DNA of 64,000 nucleotides, from IMG/VR virus record IMGVR_UViG_3300044950_000375, positions 1 to 64,000 of that record; one strand, 5' to 3'. How positions within the stretch are numbered: the first letter of the stretch is position 1; each line of letters begins with the position of its first letter. Below are positions 33,534 to 46,300 of this stretch, piece after piece. A program made the translations under genes and the position numbers. The notes beneath the pieces are model-generated. The model worked only from the letters and a program-made list of their open reading frames with translations. It was not told the origin of the DNA and ran no database searches. This stretch comes from a virus.

Positions 33534-34152
33534 CAGCATTTATGTTGCTTAGTGTCTGTATACGCAGAGTGTAATCAATCTGAATCTGACGGTTCAAGCT
33601 CTTTTGCACTGGGTGGAAAATTACATGAGTAATCAGTCGCAAATCTGTTGAGCTGCCGTTCCAAGATTTAAGGCCTAGTTCATCAAACACATATTCGCCG
33701 TTAAAATTGGTAGAATTGTCAAATGCTTGTTGTGTGGGCGGTTCGCCGTAGTCTAACAAACAGGTCACAAGAATATCTGTATAAACAGTACCTGCTGTGT
33801 GTATCACAGTCATAAAGTTTGTGTCAGGATCGCTATCTGCAGCCGAGTTATCGTCAACAACTTTGGCGTAAGTTTCATTGTACAGTCCGGCGTTTTGTCC
33901 CACAGTGTTCGGGGGCAAATATGTAATCACACCTGTAGGGTCCACAGAGCTGCCGCCGTTTCCAAATGCCATAGAATAGATAATTCCCAAACTAGACCCG
34001 TTTGCGTCCAATCTATTGCTTAGGGCTTGTGCCATAGCAATTGATATATTTTCATAGTGAATTGCGTTTTTCTTATCTACCAACACTTCACCTGTGTTGG
34101 GATCGTGTATTTTAATAAAGCCTTCAATACGGGCCAATCCTGGTTCTATCAT
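33529..34152 (-). CDS. Virion structural protein (207 aa)
   Basis: A protein with N-terminal ARIEGFIKIHDPNTGEVLVDKKNAIHYENISIAMAQAL and a beta-rich rest (IYSMAFGNGG, YLPPNTVGQNAGLYNETYAKVV, YVFDELGLKSWNG). I know this type as a conserved structural protein of aquatic T4-like phages next to fibre genes. Its first ~20 residues repeat the motif found in the 52-residue protein immediately upstream (E-x-x-h-(K/R)-I-x-D-P-x-T-x-E-V). The start overlaps that gene's stop (ATGA). Probably a baseplate or tail fibre connector (inference). Confidence 0.78.
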   Translation of the reverse strand: MIEPGLARIEGFIKIHDPNTGEVLVDKKNAIHYENISIAMAQALSNRLDANGSSLGIIYSMAFGNGGSSVDPTGVITYLPPNTVGQNAGLYNETYAKVVDDNSAADSDPDTNFMTVIHTAGTVYTDILVTCLLDYGEPPTQQAFDNSTNFNGEYVFDELGLKSWNGSSTDLRLITHVIFHPVQKSLNRQIQIDYTLRIQTLSNINAV

Positions 34153-34307
34153 GCTCTGCCCTCCATATAAACTTCGCGAGTTTTTGGATCAAAAATACGC
34201 ACATGAGCTTCGACGGAAAACGATCCTTGCTCGTTGGGACGTTTAGGCTGAGGTTGTTTTTTCTCAGAATTTGCAGTTACTGGCTGTTTTGGCATAGTAG
34301 TTGACAT
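34149..34307 (-). CDS. 52-residue small protein, short paralog of the next structural protein
   Basis: A small gene too short for usual ORF lists. It has a Pro/Lys-rich N-terminal half (MSTTMPKQPVTANSEKKQPQ) and ends in a short beta segment (SVEAHVRIFDPKTREVYMEG) that matches the start of the 207-residue protein. ATG 34307 is 16 nt after the giant gene stop, with AAGG thirteen bases upstream and a GGTAAATA late-core-like sequence between. Its TGA overlaps the ATG of the 207-residue gene. I consider it real because of the double overlap logic and the motif sharing. Confidence 0.7.
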   Translation of the reverse strand: MSTTMPKQPVTANSEKKQPQPKRPNEQGSFSVEAHVRIFDPKTREVYMEGRA

Positions 34308-34325
34308 GATCGTTTATTTACCTTG

Positions 34326-37300
34326 TTATAATCCACGTAAAAACCTTGCAGCATTTGTGTCAGTGATCTGTAGTGCTTCGCCGTTGCTAGGTGTTCCGTT
34401 ACCCGGAGCATACCAAGTTACACCTCTACGCTGTAATATCACCACCTCAACACCTGCACCTGGAGCAGGCAAATCGTTGGCTGTAAGGAACTGTATTGCT
34501 AGTGGATTGTAATCGGTTACTTGGTAGTAGTTGCTGGCCAAACTGGTGCCAGCAACACCTGTTCCTGACCCTGCCCCTGTAGCTGTAAATACCACGCCCG
34601 GCAATGGATAAACATCGCTTGGCAGGCCAATAGCATGCCAGTTGGTGCTGCCAACACTAGCAATAGTGTAAGTTTGTCCTATCACAAACTGCCCAGCATA
34701 GTAACCTACTCTAGCACGGTTGCCGCCGACATATACTTCAATACTGTTGACTTCAAAAGAACTGTCACTTAAATCAAATTCAATTGTAGGAGCGTAAAAT
34801 ATTGTGGTAGATCCATCACCCGTACTGGTATCGCTTACAATATAGTTTTGAAACTCTTGAGGTTGTCTGTTACCAAGCCCCATGTCATACACTTCTGCAT
34901 TGACTGAATGACTGGTAGCGGCTGTGCCAGCAGTACCTCGTTGTAACCCAGTGATTGAATTTGTAGACAAATTTCTTTCGCGATATAGTATGCGTTCACC
35001 ATCAATTGTAACTACACCAAAAATACCATCAGTCAAGTTGGGCTCACTAAGGGCTGCGACATTTGCGACGTAGATAATGTCTGCTACAGCTGACACTGCC
35101 TGAGCTACTGTAGTTGTTGTTGAGGCAGTGATACGGAACGTAGTTTGCACTCCACGCATGTCCTGGAACAATCTAAATGCCATAGCACCTGGCACAACAC
35201 TCTCAGTAAATTCAGTTACTGCCAGCACTTGTGCCGAGCCAATAATACCACTGCCCAGTATCAAATATTGTCCTTGCACTGCATAATCCACGCCTGGATA
35301 CAATCTATTGCCATCCAATGTAACCCATAATCTGTTGGCCAATATTCCTTCACGACCTAGATTAAAATCATTAGTTGGAACAGCCACGCCTACGCTGAAG
35401 TCAAAGCTGCCTGATGTGTCATTGGCTGCATCTGGAAAACTGTATCCAGTGCTGTCATATGGCTCAATCACTGTGAGACCTGTGACTATCGGCCCCACAA
35501 AAACCAAAGTTAACGGATCTTGTTGTGATGTATCATTCCAACTGGTAATTGCAATTTGATCGCCTAAATTAAGCAACGGAGTTATTAACAATCTGTTGGG
35601 CGAGCCTATCACAACTGTGTATTGTGCAATGGTGCTAACTGATATTAAAATCTGTGCGCCATCGGCAGGTGGAGTAAAAAATACCACTTGTCGACCCGGA
35701 GTATTACTGCCATCATAATTGGTTACAGAATAATTACCTACAATAGCACCATAATTTTGTACTTGTAGGACATTGTCTACCCAAACTTGAATATCAGTGT
35801 AAGCATTGATAGCAGATTGTGGATAGCCACCACCGCGCTGTGGTAACCCAAAACTGCTGCTGGTTCCGTCACCAGTCCATTCAATACCCTCAGGTGGGTG
35901 TAGGCGTTTACCATTAACAGTGACCACTAGGTTGGCCACATTGGTTCCTTGCATGCTGTTGTCAAGATTGATACTGTTGGTCAATATATCAGACTCAGTG
36001 GCAGTATGATACTGTGTTACTGCTGTGCTCCAGCTGTATTGTGGATCTTCAACACCCATGGCAGTGATAGAAATTCCATCTCCTGGACCATATGGTGCTT
36101 CGGTACCAATAAATCGAGTCCAATCAATCTCAGTAGTTCCGACAGAGATAGACGGATTTGATGTGCAGACCCATCTTGTGGCAGCATTGGTTGATCCCGA
36201 TGTAACCAGGGTAATTGCGCTAGGAATATCTAGAGAATCAACAAAATCTGTTGCTCTGGTCAATATCCAACCAATTGTGCTATTACCAACTCTAGTAACA
36301 GTATAGATACCATTAAACGTTGCACTTTGCGTGGTATCATTGGTGTATGTGCCAGTTTCATCCTTGACAAGTATGCGATCTCCTACCAATGGAATAACGC
36401 CGTCAATTGTTAACGCAGTGTAATCATCAAATACGTTGTAATTTGTCAGTGTTGCCCCAACACCGTTTGTGCCATTGTTGTACACATAGCCATAAGTTCC
36501 AAATAACGATGTTGTGGTTGCATATTTTACATTGGCCATTGGGTACGGAAATGTAACTGTGGATTGCACAGTTGGAACAAATTCTATCCAATACAATGGA
36601 TCATCTAATAAAATTCCCGGCGGCACTGATTGCAACGCTCGATAATACAATTGATTATCTTCAACAACAGTTTGTGCTGCATAAGAATTTTCGTAAGTCC
36701 AAGGCACACTGTTAGCATAAGATGTCCAGGTAGCACCTGACACATTTGTACCATTTACAAACAATACCAGTTCATAAATTTCATCAGCATTTACAGGAAT
36801 TACTACAGAATTATTGACTTCTGTTCCGTTGTAATTTCCGCGGAACAACTGATTGCCACCACCCATTTCGTAAGCAGTAACACTGATCACATCACCATTT
36901 GTAATGCCACCGTCGGGAACGGCTGTTATAGTTTGGGCCTCCCAATCCACAACGTAGTCTACGTCTGGTGTGAGATCACTATTTGTATTTTCATTAGAAA
37001 CTTCAATGTTTACCGGATTTTGCACCAATGTGCCCCAGTATAAGGCATTGCCGTCATAAACATAATTGAATGTGCCTATAGCAAAGCCATGTCCGTCACC
37101 TGTCCAGTCTGCACCTGGACGAGTATACACACGGAAATCTAGTGTGTCGTATTCTGATCCGTTGACCAATTCTTCTGGAGCATGTCCTTCGTATGGTCCA
37201 ATAAATTCACCACCATCTACATTGATATCAGTTGGACGTAGTCCCAAAAACATATCAGTAAAGCTGCTGGCATAGGTAGCATCTATTGGTTCTGGCACAT

Positions 37301-40300
37301 CGGCAACCATGGTGCCGGTGGCAGAAGTCAAACTAAATGTCAACCCATCTGGTGCCAAGGCAACTGTAAAATGTGTTGCATCAACAATGGCATTTACATA
37401 ATAAACAGTACCAGCCACGATGCCACCAAACACCGTGCCGTAGAATCTGATTGGATCACCAAGCGACAATCTTGCTGTTTGAACACATGTGATTTCGTTG
37501 GTAGTTGCATTGGTAGCAGTACACACCAAGGTAGGACTTGCCGGAGCACTGCCCAAGAAATAGTCTCCCCAAACTTGCACACCTGGATAGCTGGTGCCAT
37601 CTACTAGCAATTGCAAATCTAATCCAAATTCGTTTACGCCCGGAACATAAAATCCCATGGTACGATTGACACCACTGAGTGTGGCTGCATCTACCAGTGT
37701 CCAATCTTCAAGATTGAAAACTGGGCCAATCACCGCACTACTGCCGTCTGCACTGTCAGCTTGCCATACACGATCATCATACCGAACCAGTGTGCCATTT
37801 TCGTATGTGCCATCTGAACTCCAGGTTAATACAGATGTTTGATATTGATAACGGTCGTATTTGAGAACTGTGCGGAAACTGCGCACAAGTCCGTTGTCCA
37901 TCTGAGGGTATGCAGCAACGCCTGTGCCATTGCCACCATCAAACGCCACAGTTGGAGTTGAGCGGTAGCCTGAACCGCCATTGATCAATGTTATAGATAC
38001 GACATTGCCTGATGAGTTTAGCACTGCTGTGGCTTCTGCTCCAGACCCAGTGTCACCTTCAGCCGGTACAATCAACACTGTAGGCGCAATGGTATAGCCT
38101 GTGCCTTGATTGGTAACTGTAATTGAATCTACATGTAGCAAATAGTTGTCAAACCATTGACTGTAAGGCCACTCTGGCCACAGAGTGCTATTAGGAGCAG
38201 TGTCACTGAGTGTGTTAAATGCCTGAGCTGTGGCATGTTCATAAGGTAACAAAATTGGGCTTACATACTGTGGTATAGTCAAATTTGTGTCATAGTATGC
38301 TGGCAAATCAAAGTCAGTTAAACTGCCTTGGAAGTTATCAATGCCATCATATGTTAGATTGAATTCACGAACTTGTACGTGGTAGGGTTTGACTTCTTGA
38401 ATATACTCACTCACAAAGTCTTGATTGTCACGGATGTAATTTTGATATGGCACCAGATCTCTAACTTTGTGTTGAACATCAATCAAACTGGTTTTAATCA
38501 ACCATTCTGGTGCTAGTAACTCGCTTAAAATAAAGTTAAACATCAAAGTAAGTGACTGATTTCTTTCAATTTTCAATTCGTCAACAAACAATTCTTCATT
38601 TATAGCTTGAATAATTTTACGTGTTTCAATCACTGGTTCTTGATCAAAATATTGTGCATCAAACACTTCAACGTCAAACCCAAATCTGCCTAGCGCATAA
38701 TCATAAATTTCAGCAGAAATTTCAATGGTACCATCTTCAAGGCCTACTCGATCCCATCCTGTATCGGTACGCAGATAGATTTCAAACTTGCCTTGTGCAT
38801 TGGCAGTGACTTTAACACTTGATCCAATGGCCACACTTAATGTTTCCAATGTAGCATAGTTTGGTACTTCGGCCACAATAATTGAACTAGAATTGTATCC
38901 TGGCTGATACCAGTTAACGTAACTCCAGTATTGTGGCGTGTTATAATTTTGCACACGACTTAACACCAATTCTCTCACTGTTGGATCATTTGTAGCTTGT
39001 ACTTCATTAATGGTCCATAATCCACGATTCAAACTATTGGTAACCACAAGATATTTGTAACCCAATGGCACAGCATATATGTCTTGAAATCCTAGTATTT
39101 CTAAGTTAGCCACTCGCAAATTCCACTCACCGCTGGTTGCACTAGGTTCGGGTTCTGCACTGTTTAACAATGCAAAACTTCTAATTTCTGTTATCGGATA
39201 CAATGCAAATACATCATTGGCACGTTGAATATAATTTTTTAACGCTAAAAATCGATCCACAAACATACTCTGGCGTGGTCGGAATTGAACACCATATTGC
39301 TGAGCGTAGTTAAGATTTGGATCTGGAACTTTATTGCCAGTTGTGTCTACTCCACAAAAACTGTCTTGTAGTTTACGATACAAATTATCACTTAAGAAAG
39401 CATCATCTTGCCCTTGTGCAATTAATTCGTATTCAGTGTGTACATTAGCCTCTGTAAGAACTTGATCAAACTCCACACTGATGATAGTATCTGCTGCCAA
39501 AATGTATTCAATTGCATTGTAGATTGCAATAGTGCTAGAGTTAATTGGCGCAACATAACTAATACCACTGGCCTTTGGTTCTTGAATATAAGATGCCACT
39601 GTGGCCACGCTAAGTGTCTTGCCTGCCTGTGATGCAGTTTCAGTTATGCCACGCACCCAGAAATAATATTCAGTAACAAATGTTCCAGACTGATTTAATC
39701 GAGTGCTTACTACATAACTAATGATGCTGTATGGTGTGCCAACTCCGGCGTAATTTGCAGGTGGTACTGCGCTAGAAATCCATTGATATACATCCACTGT
39801 ACTGCCGGGGAATACTTGTCCCCACCGACGGCTGGCATAAGTTGGATTATCCTGATTTGGATTAATAAATCTTACTGTGCTGATGTCCCACCAAACTTCT
39901 CCAACATGGGTAGTCGCCCAAGTGTCACCGCGATTGTTTACAGGACCAACATTGTAAGAAGCAGGGTCAATTGCGCTGATAAAATCTATATTCTCTTGAG
40001 CAGCACCTAATACTTTTCCTTGCAGTGGATCAAAGAAATCAAAGAATTGACTCTTGGCCGAAGAGATTCTGTCATACATGTACACACTGGTCAACAGTCG
40101 TATATCAACAACTGGTTGTTGAATAGCAATTGGCTCCCATGCAAGACGTTGTGTGGGATTTTCAAATATATAAGCAGCACCGTATTCGCTGAATGTGCTA
40201 TCTTCAAAGTCTTCGCCAGGCGCAGTGGCTACCAAAACACCAGAATTGTAACTTACTGCATAACCATATTGATCCAAATATGATACACCATCAGTTTCAA

Positions 40301-43300
40301 CTTGCTGTCCAAATATAAACTTACCCGGATTGGCTACGCTGAGGCTGTTGCTAGGCAAATAGTCATATGTATAAACTGCACCTGCCTGTACTAATGAACG
40401 AGTAACATAAGAACCGTTGACCAAGACCATAACCACTGAGCTAAAGAATATGGTAGAGTTACCATCAAACGTTGTTCCTGGTTTTTCTGTTGTGGTATTA
40501 TAATCAAACACCATAACTGAATATAGTGTGCCTTTTGGTGATCCAACCACAAGATTAAGTGCAGTGTCATTTACAGCCACTGAGTAACCAAATTGACCAA
40601 ACTCTACTGGTCGTGGGCTTGCAATAGTTTGTGTGTATTCAAAAGTCACAAATTCAAGCGCAGAAAACACTGAGCCAACTGAACCCGGTGCCACTTGTAA
40701 TTTGTTGCCTTCTGGTGCAGCATCAGTGTTGGTCACAAAAATAGTCAAGTAGCCAGTTGAGGAAACTACCGCGGTAGCATTAGGAGCACCTGAATTGGTT
40801 CCTGCTTCACCACCATTGATTGCAGCAGCAAGGCCTGCAATATTGTTGTTTGGACTAACAGGCACCACAATGTCAACATTGTTTACTCGTAATGTTTGCC
40901 CAGCAGTCAGACTAGGATTGGCAATGGTAGAAGTAATTGTGCCATAACTTCTGGCTTGGTTTACACTGCGTTCAACCACACCACCTTTCCAAACAACGCT
41001 AGAATCTTGCGGCGCACCCACATACAAACTACAGTTGTATGGACACAAATCCAAACTTTGGCCGTAGTTTGTGAATTCGGCAATTAAATTTTCTGTGATC
41101 AATTGTTGTTCAACAAACTGATTGATTTCAATTTCAATTATATCGCCCACAAACAAATCTTTGTTGATGGTAATGTTGTTGCCACTCACTGAAAATGTGT
41201 TGTCGGCACCAACAATACTGTTAGTTTGGTTGGTTAAAAATACATTGTTAACTAGAACACTAACTGGTGCTGCCACGGTCCCTAACACAGTATACGTGTT
41301 TGAACTATCGTCCTGACGAATGAACTTTTGTACATTTCTGTCAACCACATACACTGAACCTGCTTCGGTCAATGTGCTAACTGTGGCGTTAGGACAGCCA
41401 ATTATAACTTGACGTCCATCTGTAGAACACTGAACGCTTGCACCAAATCTTGCACCAGCAGCAACTGCCACTGTTGGTGTAATGGTGCCAGCCAGTTGAT
41501 AATAAAACTGCGATGTCACTATAATATCATTACTTGGGGCACTGGCAAATGTCAGGGTGGTGCCAGAGTAGGTGTAATCAATGTTAGGACGTTGTAATAC
41601 ACTATCTACACTGACTGAGAATGAATAAATGTTGTTTGCTGTGGCTGTAAACAACCATGGTGACAATGAATATGTAGTACCACTTGGACTAAATGTTTTG
41701 ACATATTTTCTTGAAATTGTAATAACATCACCAGCAGCAGGCATTGCAGTAAATGTCACAGTGGTAAAACCAGCGTCTACAGTGTAATCTGTTGTGAGCG
41801 TCAATACTGCATTGTTTTTAAGCACAGCAATTTGATTGGCATTGTTTATTTGTATAGTATCGCTGATGTCAGCAGTATTGCTAGTGCCGTTGGCAATGTA
41901 TTGTAAAACTTGATCTTGCCATTGCACTTGTCCGTATGCATACACTGTGTTCAGTCCAGGTGCACCAACGTACAACCAGCGTTCGTCAAGACTCATAGCC
42001 ACACTATAACCAAATTCACCAGCACCTGGGGTGGTGGTTGGTGTTGTTCCAGGTAATGTCAACAACTGTGGTTGAGACCAAGGACTGGTGTTGGCTGCCC
42101 CAGCTGTGGGGTCACGCCATAATACTACAGCGTATCCGTTGTTGACAGGTGATCCTGCAGGTGCTGGTCCCAAGCTGGCGCTTGCTCCGCCAACAGCAAA
42201 TGTTTGATTGCCAGCATCTACAGCATTGCCATACCCGCGCAGGCCTGTTGTGCTTAATGTAAGAACAGTGTCTTGTCCGCCAATGGGACTGATTGGCACA
42301 TACTGGTCGCTGGCATTTCTTACATACAAATAGATACCGCCCTTGGCAGTACCCAATCCAAACCCATAACGCGGACTACCAACAAACAATGCTGCTCGAT
42401 TTGTGGCTTGTGCTACAGATGCTCCGTATTGTTCTGTGGCATCAAGCAACACTGGCGCTAACACTGCTCGGTCAGTAAAAGGATTTTGTTTTTCTAATAC
42501 TTCCCATAATCCGTCACCGTTATCATCAACCCAAACTTTTGCGCCGGGTAAAAATTGTTGTGCGTAAGGCAAATCTATCACGTTGCTGGCCTGGTCTACA
42601 CGCATGGTTTCTAGGGTAAACCCAATGCCTGTGCCGTCAACCACAGTGCGATCACCTGCAAGATCCAATGCAATGTTCACAGTGGTCAAATTGGGAACAC
42701 TTAATACGGTGTAAACACCATTGACTTCTGTATCAAAAAATCTTATGATCAATTGATTGCCAGTTATCAATCCATGTTGTTTGCTGAATATAACTCTGCT
42801 GGTTCCATTAAGATTGTCACAAACGTGTTGTATAGTTCCTGGCACAGCTTCTGCACGATAAATGTTCCAGTCATAGTTGTTTACTTTGGCAACCCAGATG
42901 CTGGTTCCAACTATAATAGAATTGATGTTGGCATTGAGATTTGCAGGATCATCTAAATCAAAAACTGTGATATCAACGTCATCAATATTAACATATCCTG
43001 CACTAGGCAAAGATATATCTGTTGGCAATGTGGTTGTGGTTGGTAAAAGTGCAGGAGTGGTCAACGGGAAACTACTTTTCCATACATCGCTAAGGAAAAT
43101 TTGTTGATCAGCAGTGCTTGTTTCGTTTGGCACCACAACCTGTACCAAGCTAGGATTGCTTGATAACAATGCACGATTCAGTCTCAAATCAAAGAAACTG
43201 CGATTGGCGTTTGCACCATATACCCCACGTTGTATTGCCCAGTTTTCAAAAATTTTGTATTCAGCAACTTCTTTGTTGAACTTAGCTTGCCCAAACAAGT

Positions 43301-46300
43301 CAACACTATTTTTAGTTCCTTTGGTTCCAAGGAATTCTCTATAAATGTTAAGCTGACTAACATCATCAAGATTTAGTGCAGCCATATACTGTCTAGGTCT
43401 AAATCCTATCAAGCCATAACTTAACAAATCATTGTCACTGACTAAATTTGCTGAGTTGATATCATAACTGTTGCTAAGTTGGTCAGCTTTGTTTGCAAGA
43501 TTAGCCAATAATCCTTGTTCAATAACTGTGTAATCGCTTTGATTCCAGTCATTGTAATTGAACTTGGTGCTGGGTTGTACAATTGTGGCAGCACTCCAGT
43601 ATGCACCTTTGTATGTTACTATTTCACCTTTGGCATAAGTTTTTAAACCAGTCCATGCAGGAATGTTGTTTTGATTTAATATAAATCCCTGCGCATCAAC
43701 ACTGCCGTTCCATTCTGTAGAAGTAGTGCCAGCAATATACAATCTGCTTTGTCTAGCGCCTGTTATAGGTTCAAAAATTAAGTCGCCAAACAAACTGGCG
43801 TTATCCAACACAATCATACTTTCGAAGCTGGTATAACGCATGTCAATAAAACTCAAACTTTGATTGTTCAAAGGTTGGATAGTAAAGTTGTTGTCAACTC
43901 GCACAATATTGAGATCACGTGTGGGGAAATCTTTACGATTCTGGTCTAATATTACATGTTCCGCAGTTTGTGATGTTATGTTGTCTACTACTGCTTGTTC
44001 CTTGAACACAGACAGTCCTATAGCCAACGGATTCAAATTGATTAAGCTGCCATTGCCCCAGCCTTGTTGACTCCAGTATATGAACTCGTACACCATTTGT
44101 GACCAGGTCATCAAGTAACCATTGGTCTGATTGGTAAATTCAAAGCCTTGTGATTCTAAAAACTTTCCATAACTCAACAAGAAATTGGCCACAGCACTTT
44201 CAGTTGTGAACACAAACCCATAGGGAATTTGAGTGACAGTGTCTGTGTAATTGGCAGGTACTTGTATAGTTTTACTGGCCACACTGTATGTTTCAAATTG
44301 TCCAACTGGAATACTGGTGAATGTATTAAAATATGGTCTTGCAGTGCTGTAGCCAAATACTGCGTAGCCACCATCCACAACTTGAATCACCACAGAACTG
44401 TAAATTAATCTGTCAAATGGTTGATTTTTGTATACCAACAGTTGATAGCTTTCTGGAGGAATCTGCAACGAGGCGTTGGTTGATCTAGGACTAGATTTTT
44501 CAGTGTAAATTTTCAAGTACTGTTTGTCTGAGAATGAAGCCATTCTGTAACACAAACGTACATCTAAATTTTGCAAATCTGTTTCTAATGCCACAGTGCT
44601 GTCAGTACCTGTGAGGCGATTGTAATCCACAATCCAGTTGATGTAACTGGCTTTGCTGGTACCGTCACCATACACTTGCACGCCGTTGGCGTCTAATCTG
44701 TAACGACCATTATAAAGATACTGATCAAATTCTGTGCTATACTTGTACAAGTCTCTGTCAGCAAACAATGCAAAGAATTTTGCTGGACGAGTAAGCGCCA
44801 GCAACCGCATGGCTGCAAATGGGTAATCGCTTGAATTCCACCACGAAGCTTCTACCGGACCGCCATCACCGGGTGCCCAGCTTTTCTGCCACGTTTGTGG
44901 ATTGTATCTACCTACAACTGATTCCAATGGCGCTAACAGATTGCCTGCACTGTCAGTTGGTAGCACAGATAGCAAGCCAGGTCTTGCATAAGCTGGTAGT
45001 GTGTATGCGCCAACCGGATCTCTCACAAGCCCTAGTTCCAAATCATCCCACAAGTTCATGTTGTCAGATGTATAAGGTGCCGGGCCGTATGTTATTTCCC
45101 ACCAGTCGGGTTGAACTGAAAAACCAATCATCTCCCAAGGAGTTAGTTCTGGTTGTTGGGTATCGTAAAAATAACGATAGATACCACGCCAGGCACCTAA
45201 CAAATTTTCATTGTTAAGTTTGTTGGTTGAAGAACTATAATTGTAGGTAAATGGATTACCAGCATTGTAATTTTGCGTGGTGTAATCCAACTTGTTCCAA
45301 CCCACATAAGTCAAAAAACTAGATTCTAATATGGTATTAATTTCAGCATAACTATAACCAGTATTTCTAAACTGACCTGGCAACACATCCACAACATCCA
45401 GTGGCACAGGATTGTCATCTAACTTGATATTGTTATAAATTCTAGTTTCAAATTCTAACAACACTTCGTCACGTATATCACCAAAGATAGGTGTCTGACT
45501 GCCATCATGTCCTAGTATAACCAGTTGTTCACCTGCGCTGGTCTTGACTGTCAAAATTTCTGGCCGCCATGCAGGATACAATCCCATTTTGCTTGGAGTA
45601 TTAGGCACATAGGTGCCATAGGTAGCATTGTATTCTTGAATGGTAATTATATCACCAATGGCCAGTGTAATCAAAATCTCAATTCGTGGACCATCTGTGG
45701 CCACTGTGTATTCTAAATCTCTAGTTAAGATTTGGTCATTTACATACACATTCATACCAAGGTAGTTGGCTGATGTGTAGTTGTAAACTTGCACAGTGTC
45801 AAACACCTGCCTGGTAATATAGCTCACAGTGTAAGTTGTTGTGGTGAATACTGCGGTAGCAGGCAGCATGTCACTCCAATAGAATGGATTATTTTCTGTT
45901 CGTCCTATTGTGATTTCAGCTATCACAGTATCAAGCACTTGTGATGTAGTTTCGTATTGAATAGTCTGTCTAGTCACTGCCTCTAGCAGTTGATTTTTGT
46001 ACTTTTGATATTCTCTGCTGTTGTATTCTATTGCACCAAAAATATTGTACTGCTGAGATCTCATGAAGTATCCAGCTAGGGTCAATGGAGAACTTTGTTG
46101 TAAAATCAGTTGACCGTAAGGAATAACATTACCAAGGTCTCTAGTGTTATTTGCACCATTAATTGATCCTGAGAATGTAGTTAAATTTTGACAAATACTG
46201 TCATAGTGAGTGCGCAATGTACCTAATGTAAAACTTGGGCTGTTGGCATTCAATGGATTGTTATTGAGATTTAACGGAACTTGATAAAAAGCCACTTGGC

